The notes below the pieces were generated by a model that had not been told where the DNA came from, searched no databases, and saw only the letters and a list, made by a program, of their open reading frames with translations. From Coriobacteriaceae bacterium (lineage in GTDB: Bacteria > Actinomycetota > Coriobacteriia > Coriobacteriales > UMGS124), in assembly GCA_019421015.1 (NCBI GenBank), contig JAHZGC010000020.1, positions 5,822 to 69,821 of the forward strand: a DNA stretch of 64,000 nt. Reading direction: 5' to 3'. A program made the position numbers and the translations under genes. Positions within the stretch are counted from its first letter, which is position 1. Each line of letters opens with the position of its first letter. Below, piece after piece: positions 43,502 through 52,595 of this stretch.

Positions 43502-43927
43502 CTATGGCGTCCTCCCAATGTCGGATATATGCGGCATTAAACCCCATAGCGTCGGAATCGTGCCATGTTGTCCCAACCGCTCCTTGTAACTCTCGCCCCA
43601 GCTCCACAGGGCGTCGAGCACCGGCTGCAGGCTGCGGCCCAGCTCGGTCAGCGAGTACTCCACCCGCGGGGGAACCTCGGCGAACACCTCGCGGCGCACC
43701 AGGCCCCGGGCCTCCATGGTGCGCAGGTTGGCGGTGAGCACCTTCTGGGAGACGCCGCCCACGCTGCGCTGCAGCTCCTTGAAGCGCTTGGTGCCCTCCA
43801 TGAGGTCGCGCAGGATGAGCACCTGCCATTTGTTGCCGATGAGCGAGAGCGTGGTCTCCACCGGGCAGGCGGGCAGCGACGCCAGGATGTCGTTCACAGT
43901 TCCTGCAGATTGATCGCTCATGGCCAT
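43502..43927 (-). CDS. HxlR-family winged-helix regulator
   Basis: A 141-residue regulator of the HxlR type. The conserved core CPVETTLSLIGNKWQVLILR is at about residues 21-40, with GTKRFKELQRSVGGVSQKVL in the DNA-binding region and a wing with PPRVEYSLTELGRSL. These dimers respond to redox or electrophilic signals in several bacteria. It diverges from the NAD(P)-binding protein gene at 44092 and is followed on its own strand by the FMN/ferredoxin gene, so either may be its target. Confidence 0.9.
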   Translation of the reverse strand: MAMSDQSAGTVNDILASLPACPVETTLSLIGNKWQVLILRDLMEGTKRFKELQRSVGGVSQKVLTANLRTMEARGLVRREVFAEVPPRVEYSLTELGRSLQPVLDALWSWGESYKERLGQHGTIPTLWGLMPHISDIGRTP

Positions 43928-44091
43928 AATCTCCCATAACTCCAGGTAATGGACAATAGTTACTTTTAGGTACCTACCACACTTTACTGTGCCTACTTAC
44001 CACAGGATACCTCTTGGTCCTAGAGTATGCACCGTCAAAAGCGCCCTGGCAACCCCGCCAGGGCACAACCGCAAACGCAAAGGAGCATCCC

Positions 44092-44739
44092 ATGCAGAAC
44101 GCGCAGAATCTCAAGATCGCCGTCGTCGCCGCCAACGGCAAGGCCGGCCGCGCCATCGTGAAGGAGGCCGTGAGCCGCGGCCTCGAGGTAACCGCCGTGG
44201 TCCGCGAGGCCAACCGGACCGACGCCCAGCACATCATCGAGCGCGACCTCTTTGACCTCACGGCCGCCGACCTGGCCGGCTTCGACGTGGTGATCGACGC
44301 CTTCGGCGCCTGGACGCCCCAGACCGTGCCCCAGCACAGCACCTCACTCGCCCACCTCTGCGACATCCTGAGCGGCACTCAGACCCGCCTGCTCGTAGTC
44401 GGCGGTGCCGGCAGCCTCTACACCAACCCCGAGCACACCACCTGCCTCGCCGACAGCCCCGACTTCCCCGATGCATACAAGCCTCTGGCAAACGCCATGG
44501 CCAAGGCCCTCGACGAGCTGCGCAAGCGCTCCGACGTGCGCTGGACCTACCTCAGCCCGGCCGCTAACTTCCAGGCCGACGGCCCCCGCACCGGCAGCTA
44601 CATCTTGGGCGGCGAGGAGCTCACGGTGAACGACCGCGGCCAGAGCGCCATCAGCTACGCCGACTACGCCATCGCCATGGTCGACGAGGCCGTGAGCGGC
44701 GACCACATCCAGCAGCGCATCAGCGTGGTGGAGAAGTAA
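44092..44739 (+). CDS. NAD(P)-binding Rossmann protein (NmrA/SDR-like)
   Basis: A 215-residue atypical short-chain dehydrogenase-like protein. The nucleotide motif is unusual (VVAANGKAGRAIVKEAVSRG, where GxxGxxG is represented by NGKAGRA) at residues 12-31. LLVVGGAGSLY is near 103 and the end has the NmrA-like pattern TYLSPAANF...GSYILGGEEL. ATG 44092 follows AAAGGAG. Its stop shares a base with the sirtuin start (TAATG), so the two are translationally coupled. Similar proteins act as NADPH sensors or oxidoreductases. It diverges from the HxlR gene, a common pairing. Confidence 0.82.
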   Translation: MQNAQNLKIAVVAANGKAGRAIVKEAVSRGLEVTAVVREANRTDAQHIIERDLFDLTAADLAGFDVVIDAFGAWTPQTVPQHSTSLAHLCDILSGTQTRLLVVGGAGSLYTNPEHTTCLADSPDFPDAYKPLANAMAKALDELRKRSDVRWTYLSPAANFQADGPRTGSYILGGEELTVNDRGQSAISYADYAIAMVDEAVSGDHIQQRISVVEK

Positions 44740-45614
44740 TGGCTATCCAAAAGCTCGCAAGCGCCATCGCCTCGGCCGACGCCATCGTGGTCGGCGCCGG
44801 GTCGGGCCTCTCCACCGCGGCGGGGTTCACCTACTCCGGCCCGCGCTTCGAGGAGCTGTTCGGCGACTTCATCGACGCCCACGGCCTCACCGACATGTAC
44901 TCGGCCGGCTTCTATCCCTTTAGCACCCCCGAGGAGCAGTGGGCCTACTGGAGCCGCCACATCTGGCACAACCGCTACGTCCCCGCTCCGCGCAACACCT
45001 ACGCCAAGCTGCGTCAACTGCTGCAGGACACCGACTTCTTCGTGATAACCACCAACGTTGACCACCAGTTTCAGCAGGCCGGGTTCCCCAAGGAGCGCCT
45101 GTTCTACACCCAGGGAGACTACGGCCTCTGGCAGTGCAGCGTGCCCTGCCACCGGCAGACCTACGACAACCGCGAGGCCGTCATGGCCATGGTGGAGCAG
45201 CAGCATGACCGCCGCATACCTAGCGAGCTGGTGCCCCACTGCCCCCGCTGCGGAGCACCCATGGCCATGAACCTGCGCTGCGACGAGACGTTCGTGGAAG
45301 ACGACGGCTGGCACCGGGCGGCCGAGCGCTACGCTGACTTCCTACGCCGCCACGAGCACGGCCGCGTGCTCTACTGGGAGCTGGGCGTGGGTGCCAACAC
45401 CCCGGACATCATCAAGTACCCCTTCTGGTCCCTGGTGCGCCGAAACCCCCAGGCCACCTACGCCTCCGTGAACCTGGACGAGGCCTGGGCGCCGCTCGAC
45501 ATCCGCAAGCGCTCCGTGGTTGTGGACGGCGACATCGACGCCGTGCTCGACGAGCTGGCGGGGCTATGCGGACGCGCGCAAGGGCAGCCCGGCCCAACCG
45601 ACAACCCCGCGTAA
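44739..45614 (+). CDS. Class M sirtuin (SirTM), protein ADP-ribosyltransferase-like
   Basis: A 291-residue Sir2-fold protein. NAD-binding motifs are GAGSGLSTAAGFTYSG (residues 19-34) and TTNVDHQF near 105. Classical sirtuins have a catalytic His-Gly; here the position reads YTQGDYG near 122, with Gln replacing His, the hallmark of class M sirtuins that ADP-ribosylate rather than deacylate. Zinc ligands are supplied by C-x4-C near 130 and CPRCG near 168. It overlaps the upstream gene by one base and is followed 45 bp later by its usual partner, a zinc macrodomain. In other bacteria the target is a lipoylated GcvH-like protein, not seen here. Confidence 0.88.
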   Translation: MAIQKLASAIASADAIVVGAGSGLSTAAGFTYSGPRFEELFGDFIDAHGLTDMYSAGFYPFSTPEEQWAYWSRHIWHNRYVPAPRNTYAKLRQLLQDTDFFVITTNVDHQFQQAGFPKERLFYTQGDYGLWQCSVPCHRQTYDNREAVMAMVEQQHDRRIPSELVPHCPRCGAPMAMNLRCDETFVEDDGWHRAAERYADFLRRHEHGRVLYWELGVGANTPDIIKYPFWSLVRRNPQATYASVNLDEAWAPLDIRKRSVVVDGDIDAVLDELAGLCGRAQGQPGPTDNPA

Positions 45615-45659
45615 AACACCGCCGCCCAACAGGCCCCACCCCCAGAGGAGAAGCCCCCG

Positions 45660-46481
45660 ATGTCGATTTCCGCCCATACCGCCACATCCCCCATCGCTCC
45701 CGAGCAGGCCGCCCTGCTCCGCGACCTGGTGGACCAGCTCCTCAACGAACGAGGCGCCGCCCCCGCCCAACCCGTCCCCGACGCCGACCTCTGGCCCACC
45801 TTCCGTGCCCTCGTGAACACCCGGCCGCCCGTCCCGGCAAGCCCGGAGTTCCTGGCGGGGCACGACCGGCTGCTCCGGGGGCTTATCGCCCAAAAAGGCG
45901 TGACCAGGCTCGAGGACCTCGTTCCCCTTGCGACCGACCCCCGGCTGCGCCTGTGGCGCGGCGACATCACGACCCTGGCCGTCGACGCCATCGTGAACGC
46001 CGCCAACAGCCAGATGCTCGGCTGTTGGGTGCCGGGGCACCACTGCATCGACAACGCCATCCACACGTTTGCCGGCGTGCAGCTGCGCCTGGAGTGTGCC
46101 GGGCTCATGGAGGCCCAGGGCCACGATGAGCCCACTGGGCAGGCCCATATCACCGGGGCCTACAACCTACCCGCCCGCCACATACTGCACACCGTGGGGC
46201 CCATCGTGGAGAACGGCCGCCCCAGCAGGCGGCAGCGCGAGCAACTGGCATCGTGCTACACCAGCTGCCTCGACCTCGCTGCGGAGCAGGGGCTGCACTC
46301 GGTAGCGTTCTGCTCCATCAGCACGGGCGTGTTTGGTTTTCCCATCGAGGAGGCGGCACCCGTTGCCGTGACCGCCGTGCGGTCCTGACTCGACGAGCAC
46401 CCCGAAACGGAGATGACCGTGGTGTTCGACGTGTTTTCAGAGCACGACGAGCAGGTGTACCGGCGCGCGTTGGCGAAGTGA
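45660..46481 (+). pseudogene. Zinc-dependent macrodomain (ADP-ribosyl hydrolase), interrupted by TGA
   Basis: Partner of the sirtuin that would remove ADP-ribose from the modified protein. A helical N-terminal region precedes the macrodomain: GDITTLAVDAIVNAANSQML near residue 101, zinc motif GCWVPGHHCIDNAIH near 121, and AFCSISTGVFGFP near 218. The frame meets TGA at 46386-46388 (product 242 residues) but continues in frame with LDEHPETEMTVVFDVFSEHD to a natural TGA at 46479. Relatives have Trp at the stop position (A/S-W-L), so a TGG-to-TGA change is likely. The product would lack its last about 30 residues, a strand and helix. GAGGAG precedes the ATG. Confidence 0.85.
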
Positions 46482-46691
46482 GCGGTCCCGAAGATCGTCT
46501 GGCGCGACGGCGCCGGTAACCGAGACCAAGGTAACAACCGCTCCACAAGGGTTCTAAAACTCGTGCTGGGGTGGTAGAATTCAATTACAGAGAAGCCGAC
46601 TTGGGTGGAACAAAGCTGGGTCCCCGAATGGGGGTAGGCGTCTTCGGATTGCTTAGAATTCCCTTGCTCCTGGGGTCGGCTCTTCTGCTGT
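46482..46691. other. Unassigned intergenic stretch with possible RNA structure
   Basis: Between the macrodomain gene and the convergent DUF3644 gene. AGAAGCCGAC (46591) can pair with GTCGGCTCTTCT (46676), and TCCCCGAATGGGGG forms a small inner hairpin. It matches no RNA family I recognise. It may be a terminator pair. Confidence 0.3.
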
Positions 46692-47702
46692 CTAGTAACC
46701 TTTTTTCTCCCCCGACTTGCGCTTGGAAAGCTCGGCTCTCATGCCGTCGATGACGTGCTCGGGGTCGCGGCGGATTTCCTGGAGCATCAGGTCGATGGCC
46801 TGCTGGGAGTATCCCCAGCTGGGCTGCTCACCGCCAAGGGACAGGTTGTACGAGTAGGCGTCGTTGCCCTTCATGTTGTAGAAGTCGACGAAGATGCCAA
46901 AGTGGAACGTGTTGAACTCCTTCGGCTCGCCCTTCACCAGGGGCGTGATTCCCTCCTTGCTGAGCTTGCGCCGGATGAAGTCCGTGCCCTTCTTCGTGCG
47001 GTACGTGTATTTGTTGATGGGGTCGGTGAGCGAATGAAGGATGGACACGGCGGCATCCGCGTCGCTCGCGATGTGCACGGGGATGCCCTCGCCCTTCTTC
47101 TTGGTAAGGCGTAGCTCGGTGGCGTAACCTATGCCTGCGCCGTCCGGGCGGCTCGCAACAATGGACGAGCCCAACTCGAGCATCTTCTCCACCACTTCGC
47201 GCGGATAGCGCGCCTTTATGACATCGTAGTCCACGTCGCCCCGGCGCACAGACAGGGCCAGGTAATTTTCAGGGATGCGATCGCTTATCTCGATGCCGTG
47301 GAGCTCGCGCAGCTTCTCCTCGTAGAATTTCACACACTCCTGCAGGATGGGGCCGTAGAACAGCTCGTACTCGTCGGTGACGAAGTGTGTACTGGTGTTG
47401 CGGAATTCACCCACGACCTCCATGTTGAGCCGTAGCGGGTCGTTCTCGTTGGTGAACACCTTCTTCAGACAATCGGAGAGCGAGAGCGTGCGATCGCTGT
47501 CGGGGTAGTAGACGGTCTCGTATCCCATCGTGCGGATGATGTACGCCTTCAGCATCAGCTCCCATGCGTTGCACAGGAAGAAGCAGCACCCCTCGGCGTG
47601 GTAGCGAATCGTGGGGCGGTTGTAGAGCTCGATGGCGAGCAGGAACGCCTCTTGGGATTTGTCGAGCAGTCGCTCGCAGGTTGTGGCCTCGATTTCGTTC
47701 AT
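46692..47702 (-). CDS. DUF3644-family protein
   Basis: A 336-residue cytoplasmic protein. The N-terminal part (ERLLDKSQEAFLLAIELYNR, then HAEGCCFFLCNAWELMLKAY) matches DUF3644, a helical domain of unknown biochemical role that is scattered among genomic islands. Residues about 85-150 continue the family pattern (GEFRNTSTHFV). The C-terminal half is not recognised. ATG 47702 follows AAAGGA. The spotty distribution of the family and its place beside a sirtuin/macrodomain pair hint at stress or phage defence, but nothing in the sequence proves this. Confidence 0.75.
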   Translation of the reverse strand: MNEIEATTCERLLDKSQEAFLLAIELYNRPTIRYHAEGCCFFLCNAWELMLKAYIIRTMGYETVYYPDSDRTLSLSDCLKKVFTNENDPLRLNMEVVGEFRNTSTHFVTDEYELFYGPILQECVKFYEEKLRELHGIEISDRIPENYLALSVRRGDVDYDVIKARYPREVVEKMLELGSSIVASRPDGAGIGYATELRLTKKKGEGIPVHIASDADAAVSILHSLTDPINKYTYRTKKGTDFIRRKLSKEGITPLVKGEPKEFNTFHFGIFVDFYNMKGNDAYSYNLSLGGEQPSWGYSQQAIDLMLQEIRRDPEHVIDGMRAELSKRKSGEKKGY

Positions 47703-47757
47703 GGCGTCCTTTCTGTGGCCGGGTCGACATTATCTCACCATCGGCGCCACCACGACA

Positions 47758-48744
47758 ATGTCGCCAATTGTCAATGCACCAGCCCCAGTTTGCTTCGATC
47801 CCGCCCAAACCGACGCGCTCGTTCTGCACTATGATGCCCTTGCGCGCGCCCGCACCCATGCCGTAGCCCAGAAGCCCCTCCCTCGGAGGCGTTCCATGCC
47901 CATCCGCCTGCATCGCTGCACCGTGCAGCACGCCATCGCGCCCTCCCCCGAGCACGACGTGCCCCTGCTGGTGGTCAAACCCACCGCAAGCGGCGCGCGG
48001 CCGCCGACGCAGACGCCCGGCATCCTGTGGATCCACGGAGGCGGCTACGTGACGGGCATGCCTCAGATGGTCTTCATATCGCGCGCCCTGCGGCTGGTGC
48101 AGCGCTACGGCGCAGTGGTCGTCTCGCCTGCCTACCGCCTGGCCCCCAAGCACCCCTACCCCGCCGCCCTCCACGACTGCTACGCCGCCCTGCGCCACCT
48201 GGTGGACCACGCCGACGAGCTGGGCATCAACAGCAGCCAGATCATGGTGGGCGGCGAGAGTGCTGGGGGCGGCCTGACGGCGGCGCTGTGCCTCTACGCC
48301 CGCGACAGGGGCGAGGTCGCCGTTGCCTACCAAATGCCGCTCTACCCCATGATCGACGACCGAGACACGGCGTCGTCGCGCAACAACCACGCCCCGGTGT
48401 GGAACACCCGCAGGAACCACCGGGCCTGGAAAGCCTACCTGGGCGACCTCTGGGAAACCGACGCCGTGCCTCCCTACGCCGCGCCCGCCCGGGCCACGAG
48501 CCTCGCCGGGCTGCCGCCGGCCTACACCTTTGTGGGCGACATCGAGCCCTTCTACTGCGAGACCCTTGCTTACGTGGAGCGCCTTCGCGAAGCCGGCGTC
48601 GAGGCGGCGGTGGACGTTTACGCCGGGTGCTTCCACGCCTTCGACATGCTGCTGCCATTCAAACGGGTGAGCAGGCGGGCGATCGCCGCGTTCGAGGAGC
48701 GCTACCGCTACGCCGCCGCGCACTACTTCGCGCCGCAGCCGTGA
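47758..48744 (+). CDS. Alpha/beta hydrolase, hormone-sensitive-lipase (esterase) type
   Basis: A 328-residue serine esterase-like enzyme. The oxyanion motif HGGGYVTG is near residue 88, the nucleophile elbow GGESAGGG (G-x-S-x-G) near 165, an acidic residue in the VGDIEPF segment near 260, and the catalytic His in CFHAFDML near 292. A SPAYRLAPKHPYPAALHD block is typical of family IV esterases. The start is uncertain: ATG 47758 has no clear ribosome site, and longer starts would run into the divergent DUF3644 gene. Natural substrate unknown; small acyl esters are likely. Confidence 0.88.
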   Translation: MSPIVNAPAPVCFDPAQTDALVLHYDALARARTHAVAQKPLPRRRSMPIRLHRCTVQHAIAPSPEHDVPLLVVKPTASGARPPTQTPGILWIHGGGYVTGMPQMVFISRALRLVQRYGAVVVSPAYRLAPKHPYPAALHDCYAALRHLVDHADELGINSSQIMVGGESAGGGLTAALCLYARDRGEVAVAYQMPLYPMIDDRDTASSRNNHAPVWNTRRNHRAWKAYLGDLWETDAVPPYAAPARATSLAGLPPAYTFVGDIEPFYCETLAYVERLREAGVEAAVDVYAGCFHAFDMLLPFKRVSRRAIAAFEERYRYAAAHYFAPQP

Positions 48745-48840
48745 ATCGCGTGCCAAACTGTCTACAATAGCCTCACCTACTTTGCAATCCTGCGCTGCAC
48801 CCAAAAACCCATCCACCCGCAGCGCCCCACGGGAGGCCCC

Positions 48841-50124
48841 ATGGAATCAAGAGCATCCACCGCGTCGGCGCGCCGCATAGGCCGCCACGCCCTAGGCATC
48901 GGTCTGTGCTGGACCTGGATGGTGATCTTTCTCTCGCGCTGGCCCCTCTCCCAGGGCCTCGGGCCGTCTTCGGACGTTTCGCACTACCTGGTCTACTATT
49001 GCGCCCTCGGCATCCTCTACGTGGGTGCCTTCATAGCCTTGCGCACCACCGACCGGTTGCCGCGCAAGGCCCTCGGTGGCGCATGCACGATCACGGGCGT
49101 GCTGCCCGTCGTTATCTGGGCAGTCTCCTTAGTGTTTCCCACCAGCCCCCTGTCCTCCCTGCTCATGCTGGCAGCGCTCTGTGCGGGGCAGCTCTCTATG
49201 GTGCTCCTCCAGTTCGTCTCCCTTATCAGCTTACGCGGTAAGGTATCCTCGTTTGGCGCCCTGGCAGCCGTGACAGCGCTCGCCTACCTTGGCGGAGGGC
49301 TGCTCACCTATCCGCTTACGGCCCTGGCAGGCCCGTGCACGGCAGCCCTGTCCCTCCTGGCACCCGCCGCTTTCCTATGCCTGCGCGACCTGCTGCCGAC
49401 GGCCCGTATCCGCGAGCCCCTCCAGAAGACCCCCGCCAAAGACCGCGCATCCCTCGCCGCGAGCGTGGTCGTGTTCTCGGGCGCCATAGGCGTCCTCACC
49501 TCCGTGGGCCTTGGGCGCTTCGGCGACGTGGGCGAGCTCCCCACCATGTTCATGCAGGCCGTGCTCACCTCGCTCATCGTGCTCTTTCTCGTAGAGGCCG
49601 ACCGTGCCCGCCTGTTCCACACTCTCTCGCTGGTCCTTGGGCAGCACGTCGTGACCAAGGCCGTCAACATCGCCTACTACGCCGCCCCCAGCAGCTGGCT
49701 CGAACCCCTGGGCAGTGGCGTTGCCCTTATCGTGGTCTGCCTGGCGATCTGCGGGGCCGTCGCGTTGCTCTACCTCACCGGGACCTATAGGCTCATGGCC
49801 CCCGCCCCCGCCGCGGCCGCGCCCACCCCCGACGCCGTCGAGGAGGTCGGCAGCCGCCACGGCCTCACGCCGCGCGAGACCGAGATCCTGCGCCTGCTAT
49901 CGGAAGGCCGCAGCCTCCCCTACATTCAGGATGCCCTCTCCATAGCGGGCGGGACGGCGCGCACCCACGCCGGCAACATATACAAGAAGCTCGGCGTGCA
50001 CAACCGCCAAGAGCTCATAAGCCTGGTGGAGAAGACCCGGCGATCTGGGCGTGCCGACGACCACGCCACCAGCCCCGAGCTGCCCAAACGTTCTTCCTCA
50101 GACGTTTCTTCTGAGGATCTCTGA
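48841..50124 (+). CDS. LuxR-family regulator with membrane domain, upstream of 50251 reductase
   Basis: A 427-residue membrane-tethered regulator. About ten hydrophobic helices span residues 15-320, and the LuxR domain reads LTPRETEILRLLSEGRSLPY, then GTARTHAGNIYKKLG and HNRQELISLVEK. ATG 48841 has GGGAGG at correct spacing. It is co-directional with the FMN/FAD reductase that begins 126 bp later, an arrangement unlike the divergent pairs elsewhere in the window. After the HTH there is a Ser/Asp-rich tail of about 30 residues. It probably controls the reductase in response to its substrate. Confidence 0.88.
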   Translation: MESRASTASARRIGRHALGIGLCWTWMVIFLSRWPLSQGLGPSSDVSHYLVYYCALGILYVGAFIALRTTDRLPRKALGGACTITGVLPVVIWAVSLVFPTSPLSSLLMLAALCAGQLSMVLLQFVSLISLRGKVSSFGALAAVTALAYLGGGLLTYPLTALAGPCTAALSLLAPAAFLCLRDLLPTARIREPLQKTPAKDRASLAASVVVFSGAIGVLTSVGLGRFGDVGELPTMFMQAVLTSLIVLFLVEADRARLFHTLSLVLGQHVVTKAVNIAYYAAPSSWLEPLGSGVALIVVCLAICGAVALLYLTGTYRLMAPAPAAAAPTPDAVEEVGSRHGLTPRETEILRLLSEGRSLPYIQDALSIAGGTARTHAGNIYKKLGVHNRQELISLVEKTRRSGRADDHATSPELPKRSSSDVSSEDL

Positions 50125-50250
50125 ACCGGGCGTCCACCCACGATACGGGGTTTTGTCTGATGTACGCGACGGCCCGGCCGTGCTTGGATGGTCGGCGTAC
50201 CGGCGCCCTGCCCCGCAGAGGCGCCATCTCATCGGACAAAGGGGATACAG

Positions 50251-52080
50251 ATGGAACTCACCCGCAGGAACTTCTTGGCCGTCGCCGGGGCCGCGGCAGG
50301 CGGCATGGGCCTCGCGGCGCTGCCCGCACAAGGCACCCGCGCCTTGGCCGACGAAGGAGAGCCCGCGCCGCGCGTCTACGAGGGGACGGCACAGGGGCTC
50401 AGGGGCGAGCTGACCGCCCACATAGCCCTGGCCGACGACGGCTCCATCGCCGGCGTCTCCGTGGTCTCCACCGAAGACAGCCCGTTCATCAGCGACGCGG
50501 CCATCGCGCAGGTGTGTTCCGCCATGATCGAGCTCCAGTCCCTCGACGTGGACACGGCGAGCGGCGCCACCTTCACCAGCCTCGGCATCATGGCCGCGGC
50601 CCGAAACGCCCTGGAGTCGGCCGGCGTCGACACCTCCCGCTATGCAGCAGACCCCGTCGAGGACTCCGTCGCCGACGACGTGCCCTGCGACGTGCTGGTC
50701 ATCGGCGGCGGCCTCTCGGGCCTGGCCGCCGCTGCAACCGCCCGCGCCAACAGCGATCTGTCGGTAATGCTCGTGGACCAGCTGGCCTACACCGGCGGCT
50801 GCGTGCGCGTCTCCGACACCATGTTCATCTCCTTCAACGGCACGCGCCACAACCTGGTCGCGGAGAAGGAGACCCCCACCGACGACGTGATCGCCTTTGC
50901 CCAGGAGAACGACGCCAACGGCTACCTCAACGAGGCGCTGTTCAGGTCGGTTCTAGACGCCGTGCCCAACGCCGTGCAGCTGCTCACCGACCGCGGCCTC
51001 TATCTGCCGGCGTCCGACGCCCGCGCCGGCGTGATCATCGGAACCGTGGAAGGCGCCTCCTGGACCGTGCACGACCCGACCACCGGCCTGTGCGCGGGAA
51101 CTGCCGGCGGCCCCTACGTGTCCCAGTCCCTCGAAGACATCGGGCGCAACGTGGGCGTCGAGTTCCGCAAGAGCACCCGCGTAGAGGGAATCGACGTCGA
51201 AGACGGCAGCGTCACGGGCGTCCGCGTTCGTGACCTGGTCAAGCACGCGAGCTACACCATCCGACCGCGCGTCGTGGTGCTCGCCACCGGCTGCATAGGC
51301 GCCAGCGACGAGCGCATGGCGGCCTACGCCCCGTCGGCCGAGGGCACCGTGCACGTGGGCTGTGCCGGCACCAACGGCGACGGCATCGTCTGGGCCGAGG
51401 AGCTGGGCGGCGTCGTGCTCGACGGCAAGGTGCACTACCAGCCCGTCCCCAACAACCGGCTGGGGCAGTACACGGTCGTCAACGACCTGCACAACCAGGG
51501 CCGCTACGTCATGGTCAACCTCGAGGGCAAGAGGTTCTTCAACGAGGCGACCGTGAGCCGCGCCGTGGCGAACACCACCTACCGCGCCCAGCCGGAGAAC
51601 AAGGTCTTCGGCATCGTGAGCGGCGAGGAGGCTGCCGCTTGGCAGGAGGCCCTGGACTACGGCATCGCCCACGGCGTCGTTTGGAAGGCGGACGACCTGG
51701 CCGCCCTGGCCGAGGCCTGCGGCATAGACGCCGACGCCTTTGTCGAGACCATCGAGGCCTACCAGGCTGCCTACGCCGCCGGCGAGGGAACCGACTTCGA
51801 CACCGCCCACGATCAGATGGTCGAAGTGGCCGAGACAGGCCCTTACTACGCCTTCGTGATGCAGACGGCCTACAACCTGGCCGACATCGGCATCAAGGTG
51901 GACGAGGAGATGCGCCCCGTGAGCGCCCAGGACGAGCCCCTCGCCCACAACCTCATGGCCACCGGCTCGCTGATCGTCTCGAACTACGGCATCATGACCG
52001 GCGGATTCTCGCACATGATGGCCCTCACGAGCGGCTGGCTCGCCGGCAGCAAGGTGCGCGAGGAGTTGGCCGGCGCGTAG
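50251..52080 (+). CDS. Tat-exported FMN-binding/FAD-dependent reductase (canonical flavinylation motif)
   Basis: Extracytoplasmic two-flavin reductase, 609 residues. Tat signal TRRNFLAVAGAAAGG at residues 4-35. The FMN-binding domain (about 43-125) carries DTASGATFTS near 104-113, the canonical motif for covalent FMN attachment to Thr by an ApbE-type enzyme. The FAD fold (CDVLVIGGGLSGLAAAATA) is near 148, and the end reads HNLMATGSLIVSNYGIMTGG. It resembles the urocanate/fumarate reductase FMN-FAD class that takes electrons through flavinylated carriers. No ApbE gene is in the window. Starts after AAAGGGG. Substrate unknown. Confidence 0.92.
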   Translation: MELTRRNFLAVAGAAAGGMGLAALPAQGTRALADEGEPAPRVYEGTAQGLRGELTAHIALADDGSIAGVSVVSTEDSPFISDAAIAQVCSAMIELQSLDVDTASGATFTSLGIMAAARNALESAGVDTSRYAADPVEDSVADDVPCDVLVIGGGLSGLAAAATARANSDLSVMLVDQLAYTGGCVRVSDTMFISFNGTRHNLVAEKETPTDDVIAFAQENDANGYLNEALFRSVLDAVPNAVQLLTDRGLYLPASDARAGVIIGTVEGASWTVHDPTTGLCAGTAGGPYVSQSLEDIGRNVGVEFRKSTRVEGIDVEDGSVTGVRVRDLVKHASYTIRPRVVVLATGCIGASDERMAAYAPSAEGTVHVGCAGTNGDGIVWAEELGGVVLDGKVHYQPVPNNRLGQYTVVNDLHNQGRYVMVNLEGKRFFNEATVSRAVANTTYRAQPENKVFGIVSGEEAAAWQEALDYGIAHGVVWKADDLAALAEACGIDADAFVETIEAYQAAYAAGEGTDFDTAHDQMVEVAETGPYYAFVMQTAYNLADIGIKVDEEMRPVSAQDEPLAHNLMATGSLIVSNYGIMTGGFSHMMALTSGWLAGSKVREELAGA

Positions 52081-52199
52081 AGCCGTCGGTGTCTAAGGCA
52101 ATCCAAAAAAATGCTGCCGCGGCGTTGTGCTCGGGTTTCTGCACCTCGAACGCAACGCCGCCCTTGCGCACCCTGTGGAAGCAAAACCTTGGGGTCGCT

Positions 52200-52442
52200 C
52201 TAAGGAACATCGGCGTAAGCAAGCTCTTTGAGCTCTTCGTAGGAAATCTCCGGCACGCCGCTCGGCCATGGAATCCCAGCGGCAAGATAGGCGTCCTGAA
52301 CCAGCGTGGATCCCCTTGCTATCGCCTGCGCCCGGCGGCTTCTTTCTTCGGCCGTTGGACCTTCGCGAGGTTCAGAGCTCAATGGGACGCAACCGTTGTC
52401 CTGCATAGAAACCAGCAGGGACGCCGTGGTTGGACCGACCAT
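52200..52442 (-). CDS. Small hypothetical protein divergent from Fic gene
   Basis: An 80-residue soluble protein, rich in Ser, Pro, Glu and Ala, ending ISYEELKELAYADVP. ATG 52442 has GAGGAG 7 nt upstream; an in-frame extension upstream looks non-coding. No family is recognised. It diverges from the Fic gene across a 250-bp gap with the AACCTTGAC operators, so it could be an accessory or antitoxin-like partner, though the Fic protein carries its own inhibitory helix. Confidence 0.5.
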   Translation of the reverse strand: MVGPTTASLLVSMQDNGCVPLSSEPREGPTAEERSRRAQAIARGSTLVQDAYLAAGIPWPSGVPEISYEELKELAYADVP

Positions 52443-52595
52443 AAGTTTCTCCTCTCGCGCCCCCATGAATGTCCAGATTGTATCCCATACGAACTCGGGC
52501 CATAAATTGCATAAGGCATTGTGGCGCGGCCATCCGCCGGCAGCCAAGTATGCGCCCCCACTCCGGTGAGCCCCAGCCCTCAAGAGATTTAGCGA

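Noticed and set aside
52200..52442. Antitoxin for the Fic protein
   Set aside because: The Fic protein carries its own inhibitory S-x-x-x-E-G helix, and this small protein has no such motif; the position alone is not enough.
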